Positions 53,835 through 64,000 of a stretch of 64,000 bases of DNA are shown piece after piece (the first letter of the stretch is position 1; every line of letters starts with the position of its first letter). Position numbers and translations under genes: made by a program. The notes beneath the pieces were generated by a model. The model saw nothing but the letters and a program-made list of their open reading frames with translations, had not been told where the DNA came from and made no database searches. The stretch covers positions 2,051,001-2,115,000 of the forward strand of contig NC_088913.1 in NCBI RefSeq assembly GCF_963576675.1, written 5' to 3'. The DNA comes from Euphorbia lathyris. Taxonomy: Eukaryota > Streptophyta > Magnoliopsida > Malpighiales > Euphorbiaceae.

Positions 53835-56152
53835 CTGACCCGTCTTTACAGGATATTCTTATTTCTAGTTTGGCCGAACCCACCCCTCCTTTGCATCCCA
53901 TGCAACGTTTGAGCTATAAGCTTCGACAACTTAGACTGATTATTCGGGATTGGAACAAAAACAGCTTTGGACATTTGTGCATCAAAATTGATTCTGCTTC
54001 TAGGGCTCTTTCTGAGGTTCAGGAGCGAATAGCCAGAGAAGGTTTTTCTGATTTACTTCATCAGCAGGAGCTACAAGCTCATGCTAACTATGAAGCGTCC
54101 CTTTTACAACAAGAAATTTTCTATAAGAGCAAAGTAGAACCAAATGGCTTAAGGAAGGAGACCGTAACACAATTTTTTTTCATCATAAAGTGGCTAGGCG
54201 CAAATCCAATATGGGGATTCGATATCTGAGGATCAACGATGAGCTTTGTTCTGATAGTAGTATAATCGAACAACATATCCTGGGGTACTATTCGGATCTG
54301 TTTGCTGCCCTTGATATGGGGAATCGGGATTTTACTATTGTCAGGGAGATTATACCTAATTTAGTGTCTGCTGATGATAATGATATGCTTACAGCTATTC
54401 CTAATCCTGAGGAAGTTAAAGCTATTGTTTTTCAGATGGATGATCAGAGTGCACCTGGTCCTGATGGTTTCACTAGGGCTTTCTTTAAAACTTATTGGGA
54501 TATTGTCGGTGCTAATGTTTCTACTACAGTTCATAGTTTTTTCTATACTGGTTGGATGTCTACAGGCTGGAATTCTAATCTCATGATGCTTTTACCTAAG
54601 GTGTCAGATGCAATTACAATTGACCAGTTCCGTCCCATTGTCTTGAGCAATTTCTGCTTTAAGATTGTGACTAAAATCCTTACTGTTGGACTTGCTATCA
54701 TCGCTGAATCTATTGTTTCTCCTCAACAATTCGGGTTTATTAGAGGCCGCTGTATTACTGATTGCATCTCTGGAGCCTCTGAAGGGGTTAACCTTTTAAA
54801 TAAATCCACGTTTGGGGGCAATATGGCTGTTAAGGTGGACATCAACAAAGCATTTGACACTATTGATTGGGATTTCTTGATGGAGGTTCTAGGTTCTTAT
54901 GGCTTCAGTGATAAATTCAGAAATTGGGTGCGGAACATTTTTAATTCTCCTAGAATCTCTATCCTAATTAATGAGGCTGCAAAGGGTTATTTCTCGTGCA
55001 CTCGTGGTGTTCGACAGGGGGACCCTCTTTCTCCTTTGCTTTTCTGCATCGCAGAAGACTTTCTAAGCAGGCTTATCATACGGAGAGTGGATATTGGGGC
55101 AATTCAGCCGTGTATGTTTTCCAGGAGTGTAAGTTTTCCTAGCAACCTTTTATATGTAGATGATGTCATTTTGTTCCCGAGGGCCACTAAACGCAATGTT
55201 AGAGCAATGACGGATATTTTTCATATTTATTCTACTATTTCCGGTAAGAAAATTAATGTGAATAAGTCCACTTTCTTTGTGGGGAACACCCTCTCTTCCT
55301 CTCGGGTTCTTGAGCTCCGAAATTTGATGGGGATGTCTCAAGGAAGCTTTCTGTTCAATTATTTGGGGGTCCCTCTTTTTCTAGGTGCACCTAAAAAGTG
55401 TTGGTTACAACCTAATGCAGACAAAGTTATTTCTCGTTTTGGGAATTGGAAAGGTAAATCTCTCTCCATGGGTGGCAGGCTTGTTCTTATTAATTCGGTA
55501 ATTAGCAGCTCCTTGCTTCATTCCTTTGCTATTTATCATTGGCCTTGTTCTCTTCTTAAGAGAATTAATCAGGCTATGCGGAATTTCTTGTGGTTGGGGG
55601 ATATTCATTCTAAAAAGTTAATCTCGGTTTCTTAGAGTACGGTTTGCACTCATTGGTCTGTCGATGGGTTAAATGTCCCTAATATTGTCGACGTCAATAC
55701 GACTATACTCCATAAATTATCTTGGCGGGTTCTTCACAAGGACAACTTGATTCCTAAACTGTTAAGGGGTCGACTTCTTACTGGGAACAATATTCCTAAA
55801 AAAAATCACTGGCGGCTCTTCCATTAGGGTTTCTCTTCGTTTCAGTCTCATTGCTGTACGGAATAATATTTTTTGGAGCATCGATGTCAATTCCAGACTT
55901 TGTTTCTGGATTGATAATTGGATTGTCCCTAATATTGCCACTCAATTGCAAATTCCTCTCTCTGCGCAAAATGTTTTGAAGGACAAGGTCTCAGATTTTA
56001 TTGTTGATGGTGATTGGAGATCTAACTTGCCGGTCAGCGCCAATATTGCTCTTTCTATTAACCAGGTTCGCATTGGTAGTCAGGAGGATGATGTCTGCGC
56101 CTAGAAACCGAGCTCAAATGGGATTTTTACGGTGAAATCTGCTATGTCTATC
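53835..56152 (+). pseudogene. L1-type LINE reverse transcriptase, truncated on both sides
   Basis: Before RT: LSYKLRQLRLIIRDWNKNSF and a frameshift near 54140 ahead of KWLKEGDRNTIFFHHKVARR. RT core: SAPGPDGFTRAFFKTYW, PLLPK-like MLLPKVSDAITIDQFRPIVL, QFGFIRGRCITDCI, VKVDINKAFDTIDWDF, GVRQGDPLSPLLF and LLYVDDVILF, where YVDD replaces the commoner FADD. Open from 54160 to the TAG at 55633-55635, then broken frames continue into LSWRVLHKDN and FWIDNWI, the pre-zf-RVT part. Endonuclease and zf-RVT are absent. It is cut by BC's LTR on the left and D's LTR on the right. Confidence 0.9.
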
Positions 56153-57701
56153 TGTTGAAACACCTTTCCACATGATTTTGATTTGACAAAATTATTTAAG
56201 TTAATCCATGATTAAGATAATTAAATTTATGTGCTTTGATTTAATTGTACTAATGCGTTTGTTCAATGATGAGAATAAAAATATATACATATAAGAACAG
56301 GAATCAAAGTAAGACAGAGCGTAGTCAGCATGATAACATAGCATGAGCTGAGTAAAGTATAACTCAGTATGAAAGAAGGAAAGTCTTCTTCAGAACTGAA
56401 ACTAGCAGATAAAGCTGACCATAGAAGCTGAGGAGAACTTAACTCAGAAAAGTCTTCTTTGGAACAATATCTTGCACAACGAAGCTGACCACAGAAGCTG
56501 AGGTGAACTTAACTCAGAAAAAATCTTCTTTGGAACAATATCTTGCACAACGAAGCTGACCATGGAAGCTGAGTAAAAAGCAACTCAGTATCATAAATAG
56601 CAACGATCAAAGACAACGGCTATCAAAGTAAAGCTGAGTGCTCTTCAGGACAGCACCAATGATCCATTTGCTAAAAGACAAGATCCGACAGTGATCTGCG
56701 CCAATTCAGAAGCTTTGGAATCATGCAAGGATATAGTTTTGAGACGCATGGGTCAACTGTCCTCTAGCTAAAAGACGAAACTGGCGCTAGAAGACGAACC
56801 TGCGAGAAGAAGACAAGCATGACGCCTGCCAAATTCAGACGACATGATTGGCCTACAAATCTGAAGCTGACCAGAACAATGTCGCATGAAGATCCGTTTA
56901 AATCTAACGGATAGATCTAGATTCAAATGATTTAGTCTTCAGATTTCAAATATAAAAGGACAAGTTCATTCTTGGATCAAAAGCCGAATAACAAAGAGAA
57001 AAACAATATACATACAAAGCACATCAAAACAAGAAATAGATCTTACACCAAATTTCCATTTCTGTGTAAAAGCTAGATTGATTTTGTAATCATCTAAAGT
57101 GTTATTTGTCTGAGAAAAGAACAAATTTTTATCAATTGTAAAATTGAGAGCGTGGTGCTGAGTACTCGGTTTTAAGTACTCAGTGGTAGAGAAAATCTAA
57201 GTGCTGGGTTGTAGCGCTTCGTGGAGTTGAGTAGACGAATAGAGGACGGTACTCTTGCATATTCAACTGCCTTGTAAACGGTTTGTGCTCTACCTTTAAA
57301 GAGCTCAGTAGTGGATTGAAAAAGCCCGGAAGGATTTAGGGGACTGGACGTAGGCGGAGAGGCCGAACCAGGATAAGTCTGCTGAGTTATTTCTAACCCT
57401 TTCTCTCATTATATATTTGTATGTGTTGCTTGCTATATTTACTCAGTACATAAATTGTTTAAGCTGACACTGAGTAAATCAAAGTGCTGAGTTGGAAGCT
57501 GACCACAAAGTGTCAATTCCTAACTCACAAGTAAAACAGCTCTAGTCAGTCTTGACTAAAGCTGTCTTACGTCTCACTCGACCGTGCTGACCAAAACTGA
57601 GTTAAGAAACTCAAAGCATTATTTTAAGTCAGCATAATTGAAACGAGAAAAAGTATATTAGTTCCTAACCCCCCCTTGGAACTAATCACACGAGACCAAC
57701 A
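56153..57701 (+). repeat. 5' LTR of Sirevirus D
   Basis: 1549 bp from TGTTGAAACACC to GAGACCAACA. TATAAAAG at 56951-56958, inverted motif CTGAGTACT...AGTACTCAG (57158-57183), U5 hairpin ATTAGTTCC...GGAACTAAT (57657-57686). Confidence 0.94.
56416..56556 (+). repeat. Tandem 70/71-bp duplication in the U3 of D's LTR
   Basis: Two units from TGACCA to ACGAAGC share AACTTAACTCAGAAAA and GGAACAATATCTTGCACAAC. A shorter third start (TGACCATGGAAGCTGAG) follows. The unit contains the repeated AAGCTGA/ACTCAG motif of this LTR family. Confidence 0.9.
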
Positions 57702-57703
57702 AG

Positions 57704-57715
57704 TGGTATTAGAGC
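57704..57715 (+). promoter_or_regulatory. Primer binding site of D
   Basis: TGGTATTAGAGC, one mismatch to the initiator-Met-tRNA complement TGGTATCAGAGC, 2 bp after the LTR. Confidence 0.88.
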
Positions 57716-57765
57716 CAAGTAGCTCACTACTCAAAGATATAACTATCTTGAGCTGATCCCGATAA

Positions 57766-59523
57766 ATGGCTGAGAACAGCACTCATTTCCTTCCAGGAAA
57801 TCAAACAACACAGATACTCCCTAAGGGATTATCAATTAGTCGGCCACCCTTGTTTTTCGGATCAAATTATACATTTTGGAAAACAGGATGAAGAACTTTA
57901 TTCAAGCTACAAACATGAGTGCATGGCTTGCAATAGTTCAAGGCCCATATGTGCCTTACAAAACTGTTGACAACGAAAAGGTTGTCAAGAGTGAAACTGA
58001 GTGGTCAGAAGATGACCTTAAAAAATTACAAAATAATGCTTCGGCTATCAATATGCTTCACTGTGCGCTAGATGCTGCAGAATACAATAAGATTTCAGGT
58101 TGTGAGTCAGCACAGGAAATATAGAAGAAGCTCGAATGACCTATGAAAGCACAAGCAAGGTTAAGGAGTCCAAAGTGAACCAACATATGAGATTATACGA
58201 ACTATTCGAGATGAATGAAAACAAAGACATCTCGGAGATGGACTCAAGGTTCACCAATATTATAAATGAGCTTAAGAGACTTGGAAAGAACTTCACAGAA
58301 GAGGAGCAGGTGAAGAAAATCCTAAGAAGGCTCCCTAAGAGCTGGCAAGCTAAGAAAACAGCTATGGAAGAAGCTCAGGACTTGACTACGTACAAATATG
58401 ATGAGCTGATTGGATCTCTGCTGAGTCATGAGATCTCTATGAAAAATTTTGAAGCTAAAGAAAAGTCAGAGGACAAGAAGCAGAAATCACTTGTCATGAA
58501 AGCTGACTCAACCGAAGCTGACTCATCAGACGATGAGGAGATGGCCATGTTCACAAGAAAGATGAAGAAGCTGTTCAAAAAGAATGATAAGAACAACAAG
58601 AGGCCATACAAAAGAGGCGATAGGTACAAAGCTGAGTCCAATGACAAATACAAAAAGGACAGCTCCAAGCCCGTCACGTGCTTTAAGTGCCATCAAACTG
58701 GGCACATTAAGTCAAGCTGCCCCAACTTAAAGAAAGAAAAGAAGGGAATCAAAAAGGCAATGGTGGCCACATAGAGTGACAATGATGAGTCAACCTCATC
58801 AGAAGCTGATGCAAATGAGACAGCAAACATATGCTTCATGGCCGACGATGCTGCTGACCAAAGTCAATCTGAGCAAGCTGACCTCTCTGACGGTTCTGAC
58901 CAAGAGGAACATTCCAATGAGGTAACATCTCTACTCTTGCTTAGAAATGAAATGGTGAACGCCCTGAGTGATGAGATTGAAGAGCACTCAGCAGGCGGTG
59001 TGACGAGATTGAAGAGGTCAAACTTAGTGACCTTCGATATCTTCTCCAAGACAACTCAACTCTGCATGACAACATGGAAATCATGCACAAGTTTGTCTCG
59101 GAAGTCCAATCAGATTCAAAGAAACTGAGAAAGGATATCACAACACTACAGAACCAAATAAAAGGCTCAACTAAAAATAAATCCCACGCTGAGCACTCAG
59201 GTACTGGTCAGTATAGACAGTTCACTCAGTGTGACTGTTGTAGGAAAAGAGGACACACAGTAGATGTGTGTTGGTATAATTGGCAGATTGTCCAATGTGA
59301 CTTCTGCGGAAAGAAAGGTCATACCACTAAGGTATGTTGGCATGCTCAGCACAATGGTGCTGACTAAAGACAAAGTCACCCTAAAAGGGTAACTCATTGT
59401 GACTTCTGTGGTAAACAAGGCCACACCATAAATATATGTCGTCACAAATTAAAATATGATGTAGCACCTGTCTATGCTAACCAACGAGGACCCAAAAAGA
59501 ATTGGGTACCTAAAGATGAATGA
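57766..59523 (+). pseudogene. Sirevirus D gag with four CCHC zinc knuckles
   Basis: ATG at 57766 (MAENSTHFLPGNQ). A one-base loss near 57882 shifts the frame, a stop replaces a Trp codon at about 58122, and another frameshift lies near 58133. The capsid has LHCALDAAEYNKISGCESAQ, RFTNIINELKRLGKNFTEEE and KYDELIGSLLSHEISMKNFE. Zinc knuckles of the exact C-X2-C-X4-H-X4-C form are at 58679-58720, 59230-59271, 59296-59337 and 59398-59439. A deletion near 58970 shortens the helical middle compared with A. The gene ends GPKKNWVPKDE at TGA 59521-59523, and pol follows in the same frame. Confidence 0.9.
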
Positions 59524-59529
59524 TTTAAA

Positions 59530-60231
59530 ATGCAGGTGAGACTGAGGTGCGTGGAGAAGTCAAAGCTTTGGTATATTGACAGCGCATGCTCGAGGCATAT
59601 GACTGGTGATGAAACTCAGTTCATCACACTTGAGCTTAAACGAGGTGGTAACGTAAGCTTTGGAGACAATAAAAAGGGTAAGATAGTTGGTTCAGGTACT
59701 ATCAGAGGTAACCCTACTATTGAGTCAGTCTCCCTAGTTAAAGGTCTCAAATATAACCTATTGAGCATAGCTCAGCTATGTGACAGCGGTAGAAATGTTG
59801 TATTTGATGCCACTCAGTGTCGAATACTCGAGGGAAAAACAAACGATTTAATTTTAACTGCCCCTCGTGTTGACAATGTATACATGTTGAGTTTAGAAAA
59901 ACAGTTTTCTAAAAATATATGCTTAGTGTCAAAGGAGGATAATTCCTGTCTATGGCATAGGAGACTTGGTCATGTAAGCATGGACCTCCTTGCCAAATTA
60001 GCAAGAAAGCAATTAGTTGAGGGATTGCCCAAATTTAAATTTGAAAAAGATCAACTATGTAATGCCTGTCAGCAAGGTAAACAAACGAAAAAGTCTTTTC
60101 AAAGTAAAAACATGGTCTCAACCAAGCGACCATTGGAATTACTACATTTGGATCTTTTCGGACCTGTCCAGCCGCTCAGCTTGGGAGGTAAGAAATTTTC
60201 CTTAGTCATTGTAGACGATTTTGTTGGTCCC
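59530..60231 (+). pseudogene. Sirevirus D pol, protease and start of integrase
   Basis: Open frame from 59530: LWYIDSACSRHMTGDETQF (retropepsin with D-S-A), SVSLVKGLKYNLLSIAQLCD, then the integrase zinc region LWHRRLGHVSMDLLAKLARK and CNACQQGKQTKKSF, ending at VIVDDF, the first catalytic Asp, where E's LTR starts. The last few codons of the open frame are LTR sequence. Truncated by the insertion. Confidence 0.92.
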
Positions 60232-61534
60232 TTATAATGTAACAAGTTAGTTCCAAGGGGGGGGGATAGGAACTATTTAAAATTTAAGTACTTTAAGGCT
60301 GACTTCTTTTTCTTTGAAAAAGGATTACACAGCGCGCTGAGTAAATAAGACACTAGCTTAGTCAACTGGTGACTAAGTCAGCTTCTTTCGTTGAGTCAGG
60401 AGATAGCACTTTGAGTCTATTCCTGAACTCAGATACTCAATACACACAACTCAGTGTGACCTCTTTACTTGGTCAGTTTTGTTTAAGCAAGCAATATATA
60501 TATTAAGGAGTTTAAGGTTAGAAAGATGTTACTCAGTAGATTTATCCAGGTTCGGCCTCTAAGCCTACGTCCTGTCCCCGAAACACGTTCCGAGCTTTCG
60601 AATTCTCTACTGAGCTCTTTAACGGTAGAGCATCAAACCTTTTACAACTTAGAAGCTGAGTATAACAAGAGTACCTTCCTCTATACCTCTACTCACTCCT
60701 AATCTCTCGCTGAGTACTATAACCGAGTACTCAGCCTCTCCTTTCTAATCTCTAGAAATGATAAAGATTTGTCCTAAACAACCATTGCTAAGACACCTTA
60801 GATGATTGAATAATCACTCTAGACTTTTACACGAAAGATATAGAATTTGGTGTAAGTATTTGCTTTGCTTTTTCTCACAGAACTTTGAGTAGAATTTTGG
60901 TCAGCGTAATGGCTTGATAATGTTCTGTGTTGAAATGAAGCAACTGAAGGGCACTATTTATAGAGACGTCTGAGACATCAGGCATTTTGAATTTTAAAAT
61001 AACCGTTGGAGGGAAACGGCTTCCTGTCGTTGTCACTCAGTCTTGCTCAGAGCTCTCAGCCAATCAGATTTGAGTATCTTCTGTCCTCGGTCAGCTTTTA
61101 GTCAGTTTGGCAGAATGTCTCTCCATTTATGGTAAGGTCAACTTAGACAACGTCCTGTGTCTTCTGAACTTTACCCAAAGTGGAAACACTTTGTCTGGAA
61201 GTTGTTCTTGCTCAGCTGCTGTCTTGTACTCTTTGTCGATTCAACTCAGCAGCTTCATTCCGAAGTTGTTCAACGAAGGTCTTCTAGATCCTTCTCTTCG
61301 CTGAGCTGCATTTTGTTCATAACGACAGTGTTTTGCACAAGCGGGCCGAGTGGTTTTGATCTGTTTGACTTGGGCTTTGACTTCCGTATTAGGCTTTAAG
61401 CCATTTAGTCTTTATGTCTTATAAACAATTTAACTCAACATTGAACAAACACATTAGTGTAACAAATAAAAGCATTTAAACTTAGTGTGTTTAGAATATA
61501 TTTAATATTTTACTTAAATAATTTTGTCAAATCA
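60232..61534 (-). repeat. 3' LTR of Sirevirus E
   Basis: Begins TGTTGGTCCCTTATAATG and is the reverse complement of A's LTR, with CTGAGTACT...GAGTACTCAG at 60710-60734. It stops about 27 bp short of the expected CAACA terminus because of the internal deletion. The minus-strand TATA region lies near 60955-60965. Confidence 0.9.
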
Positions 61535-61900
61535 ATAGGTTAGCTCATGGAACATATTCTATTTTACTCAGTATTAAGCAGAAGGTTTAACATTCAGAGT
61601 GCACTGAGTAATCATTTTGTTCAATGGGTCTTATGAGATAGTGTTTTATAAACATACAAGACAATGTCAAACATTTAATCAGCATAAGATACAATCAACA
61701 AGTATTATAAGCATTAAACATAGTTGATGTATTTGAAGATACATAATAACATAATACTCAGCATCGTATGAAATAACTCAAGTTAGGATAAAAGATGCAA
61801 GTAATGTATTGAAGTAAAGTAGTCAGCATACATAGCAAAAGATGAGCATAAAATAACATAGAGACTACAGACTAAGTACAAAAACTAAGCTAGCCCATTT

Positions 61901-63671
61901 CTACTTCTTTTTCTTTTGCTTAGACTGACTGCTTCTAGGAGCCTCCTGCTGAGTCCTAGCTTGTTCTTTCTCCCCCGTTTTGTCAGCATCGGGTGGAGGA
62001 GGAATTCTAAAGGAGTCGGTTAAGACTGCGGTGGTCAGTACACCGGACAGCTCCTTAAGCTTATTGGCACTTTCATTGATGCCGTCGAAAACAATAACGC
62101 CTTCATCCAAGACATCTTTAGGTATACCTAGTTCAGCGACACTGAGTAAGCTCAGGATGTAGGCTTGAGACTTACCTACCCAAGTAATTGTATCTGACTG
62201 CGCAACAAAAACTTGATGAAAGGTCTTCAGCAGTGCTGAGTCATAATATTGACGCTGGATATTGTTATGACGCACATGAGTGAAGATCCTTTGGGAGTTG
62301 ACCAATATCTCATTTTGCTTCATTTGGTCAGTGTCCATCTCTTGCTTATTTAAGTTTAGCAGACGAACTGCTTCATTAATTTACTCCACCGAGCATTGAG
62401 AGTAGGAGGCCAGCTAATTGTTGGTCTTGGTTTGCTCAGTGTGAAGCTGGGAAAAGAGCATCTTAACTTCATCAGAAGTTGCATACTGAGTATTCGCAGC
62501 TGACAAGGTCTGGAATTGGCCTTGAAGAGTGTTAAGATGTTGAACAGTTGTCAGTTGGAGCTCAGCCAACTTAGTTATTGAGTCCTGCTTGGGCTGATGT
62601 GATTGAATTGAGATCATATCACTTAGCAAATCCTTCAGTCCTTTTACCTCATTTAAGAGCTGAGTGACTTGGGACAGCTGAGTTGATGCATTGCTACTTG
62701 ACCCAGCAGTAGGTTCAGCAGTTTGATGAATGTCCTTAATTAATGACTGCACCGAGTTGATGAGTTTTCTACTAGACTCAGTGGCATACAGATAGCTGAG
62801 TGAATCTTCATCATATTGCCTATTTTCCTCAGTATGACCAGTTTGTGGAGGAGTCAGAGTTATGACGTGGTCAGTGACTGGAAAGGAGTTTTTAGTCTGC
62901 ACGTGGTGTTCTGGAAGAGATGGTTGATCGGCAGGAATTATGGTTGGTGAAGTAGTAACCCTAATGGATTCAGTGCTGACGGGGGCAGGAATGTTCTGAG
63001 TCAGCACAGTGTTTGGAGCAGCAATATTGACGAGAGCTTGCTCGATTTGGCTTGTAGAGTTGGCGGAAGCATTCAAGTCAGCTTGTTCCTTTTGTGAAGA
63101 AACAGAGGCTTGCTTTTTAAGAGAAGCTTGTTGAGAAGAAGGGGTTTGCTTACTGAAAAACTTCAGCTTCAAAGAAGAAGGATCTTTAGTTGGCTTTTGA
63201 ATAGGGAGGTCAATGACCGTTTTCTGACTTGCCTTTACTAATCTTCTTCTACGAGGAGGAGTAGGGTCAGCTTGGATAGATTCTCCAGAGTGAGAGGGAG
63301 AAGTTTCTTCTTGTTCAGCATTGGGCTGGTCAGTTTGTTCTTGTTCTTTATCTGCAACCAACCCAGTATTAGTTGGCTCAGCAACTTCCTATTCACTAGC
63401 TGTTTCCTCAGCGTCATCCTGATCGCTGTCTTCTTCTTCTTCTTCTTCTTCCTCATGATCCTGATCTTCGTTATCTAATTCTTCTTCCACTTGAGTGATG
63501 AAGTGATCATCCAGTTCCACATCATCTTCTTAATGCTCAGCTTCAGTTCCTTGACACTGTGTGAAGTGAGAATCACCAGGAACAATGATGTCAGTGGGGA
63601 TAGCATCAATTGGGGCCAGCTCTGAAGACTTCTTCTTCTTCAGAGGTTGCTCAGTTTCCAGTCTTTCCTCT
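61901..63671 (-). pseudogene. Sirevirus E third ORF, C-terminal two thirds
   Basis: Minus strand, from about 63660: ELAPIDAIPTDIIVPGDSHF, acidic block with Glu run (from (CTT)n at 63427-63453), RRRRLVKASQKTVIDLPIQK, LKLKFFSKQT, then VTQLLNEVKGLKDLLSDMIS, SITKLAELQLTTVQHLNTLQ and, after a stop near 62412 and another near 62380, EMDTDQMKQNEILVN-type helices, ending PPPPDADKTGEKEQA and KKKK at 61901. It is closely related to A's third ORF and lacks the PF20167-like N-terminus because of the LTR at 63672. Confidence 0.88.
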
Positions 63672-64000
63672 TGATAACATCGAGATATTATCCCAAGGAC
63701 TAGAAGGGATGTTCACCTCTAAGTACGCCGCGTAGTGATTCCCAAAAGGGAGCTGATGGGCGGATCTCCATGGATCAGCTCTGAGAGATCCGCTGGCGGA
63801 CCTATGAGGCGAATCTCTTCATTCACCTGATTCGCCACTATAACGGCTGGCCGCCGGCTCGGCCATAAAGATCATTAATGAGTTATTAATTAGCTAACTG
63901 CCAGGTTAAAGATAACTCGTAACCGCCATTAATGGAGCATTAATGGAGACTTTCTAGTTACCTGAAGGTTACAACTTCTCAGCTATATATAGCCTGATTC
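63672..64000 (+). mobile_element. Start of an LTR retrotransposon or solo LTR (partial)
   Basis: A sharp break from Sirevirus ORF to TGATAACATCGAGATATTATC. The segment has gypsy-LTR-like character with short inverted GGCGGATCT/AGATCCGC-type repeats, CCATTAATGGAGCATTAATGG and a TATA motif CTATATATAG at 63983-63992. The right end lies outside the window, so the class is uncertain. Confidence 0.5.

Larger units (their letters stand above)
56153..60231 (+). mobile_element. Sirevirus D, 5' portion
   Basis: 5' LTR (56153-57701), primer site, gag and the first part of pol, ending inside the integrase at 60231 where element E's LTR begins. The base quintet before it is CTATC (56148-56152). The rest of D, if it survives, lies beyond E and the window. 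Confidence 0.92.
60232..63671 (-). mobile_element. Sirevirus E, 3' portion, inserted in D
   Basis: Minus-strand LTR (60232-61534), then third ORF (61901-63671). The LTR's inner end, polypurine tract and about 170 bp of internal sequence are deleted at 61534/61535: LTR text ending TTTTGTCAAATCA runs straight into TTAGCTCATGGAACATATTC, which in A lies well upstream of the polypurine tract. Its other side is cut by a new LTR at 63672. It belongs to the same subgroup as A. Confidence 0.88.

Noticed and set aside
53819..54229. 136-codon ORF starting in the BC LTR
   Set aside because: The start lies in LTR sequence; the rest is the L1 LINE reading frame, which shifts frame at about 54140.

Overview
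The window is nuclear DNA of a flowering plant, probably a core eudicot. Evidence for this is intron-split coding sequence with GT-AG borders, a plant-type CC-NB-ARC-LRR resistance gene, Ty1-copia elements of the Sirevirus/SIRE type, Tat-like Ty3-gypsy remains, RTE and L1 LINEs, a tRNA-derived SINE and several MITEs. The species cannot be fixed from the sequence. No bacterial, organellar or viral genome features, rRNA genes or CRISPR arrays were seen.

Layout. (1) 1-2945, minus: the first three coding exons of a SUD1/DOA10-type RING-CH E3 ubiquitin ligase, which runs off the left edge. (2) About 3240-8200: a decayed Tat-like gypsy element that carries a solo Sirevirus LTR (4247-5730) and a TAA-flanked MITE (6541-7124). 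(3) 8200-11250: LTR-like and fold-back repeats. (4) 11.9-23.0 kb: a resistance-gene neighbourhood. It has one intact intronless CNL gene (19505-22750, minus), a CC-LRR deletion derivative (16345-16776), a head-to-head inverted pair of CNL fragments forming a near spacer-less 750-bp inverted repeat (13525-14275), repeated copies of CNL-flanking DNA, a SINE with paralogous empty sites, and a BCS1-type AAA-ATPase fragment just upstream (23352-23811). (5) 25.8-64 kb: nested retrotransposons.

Nesting in the right half. A minus-strand Sirevirus, here called BC (25805-53829), is split inside its reverse transcriptase by a younger plus-strand Sirevirus A (35342-48856). A's gag is in turn split by a minus-strand RTE LINE (37003-39598). 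BC also holds two solo LTRs with perfect 5-bp target duplications (29606-31225, TSD CTTCT; 32608-34123, TSD ATTAG). BC lies against an L1-type LINE (53835-56152). That LINE is cut by a plus-strand Sirevirus D (56153-60231), D by a minus-strand Sirevirus E (60232-63671), and E by a new LTR at the right edge. By eye, LTR divergence is about 2% for A and 4-5% for BC on short samples, which fits the nesting order.

Most notable points. The inverted CNL fragments could be transcribed into a hairpin matching the neighbouring intact CNL. The Sirevirus third ORF, located after pol, is preceded in two diverged copies by the same TATA box about 105-110 nt before the start position plus conserved upstream blocks, so it may have its own promoter. 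The Sirevirus Gag carries up to four CCHC zinc knuckles. The LTRs and the region before the 3' LTR carry conserved palindromes, a U5 hairpin and repeated polypurine tracts. Only the SUD1-like gene and the CNL at 19505-22750 look like intact host genes.
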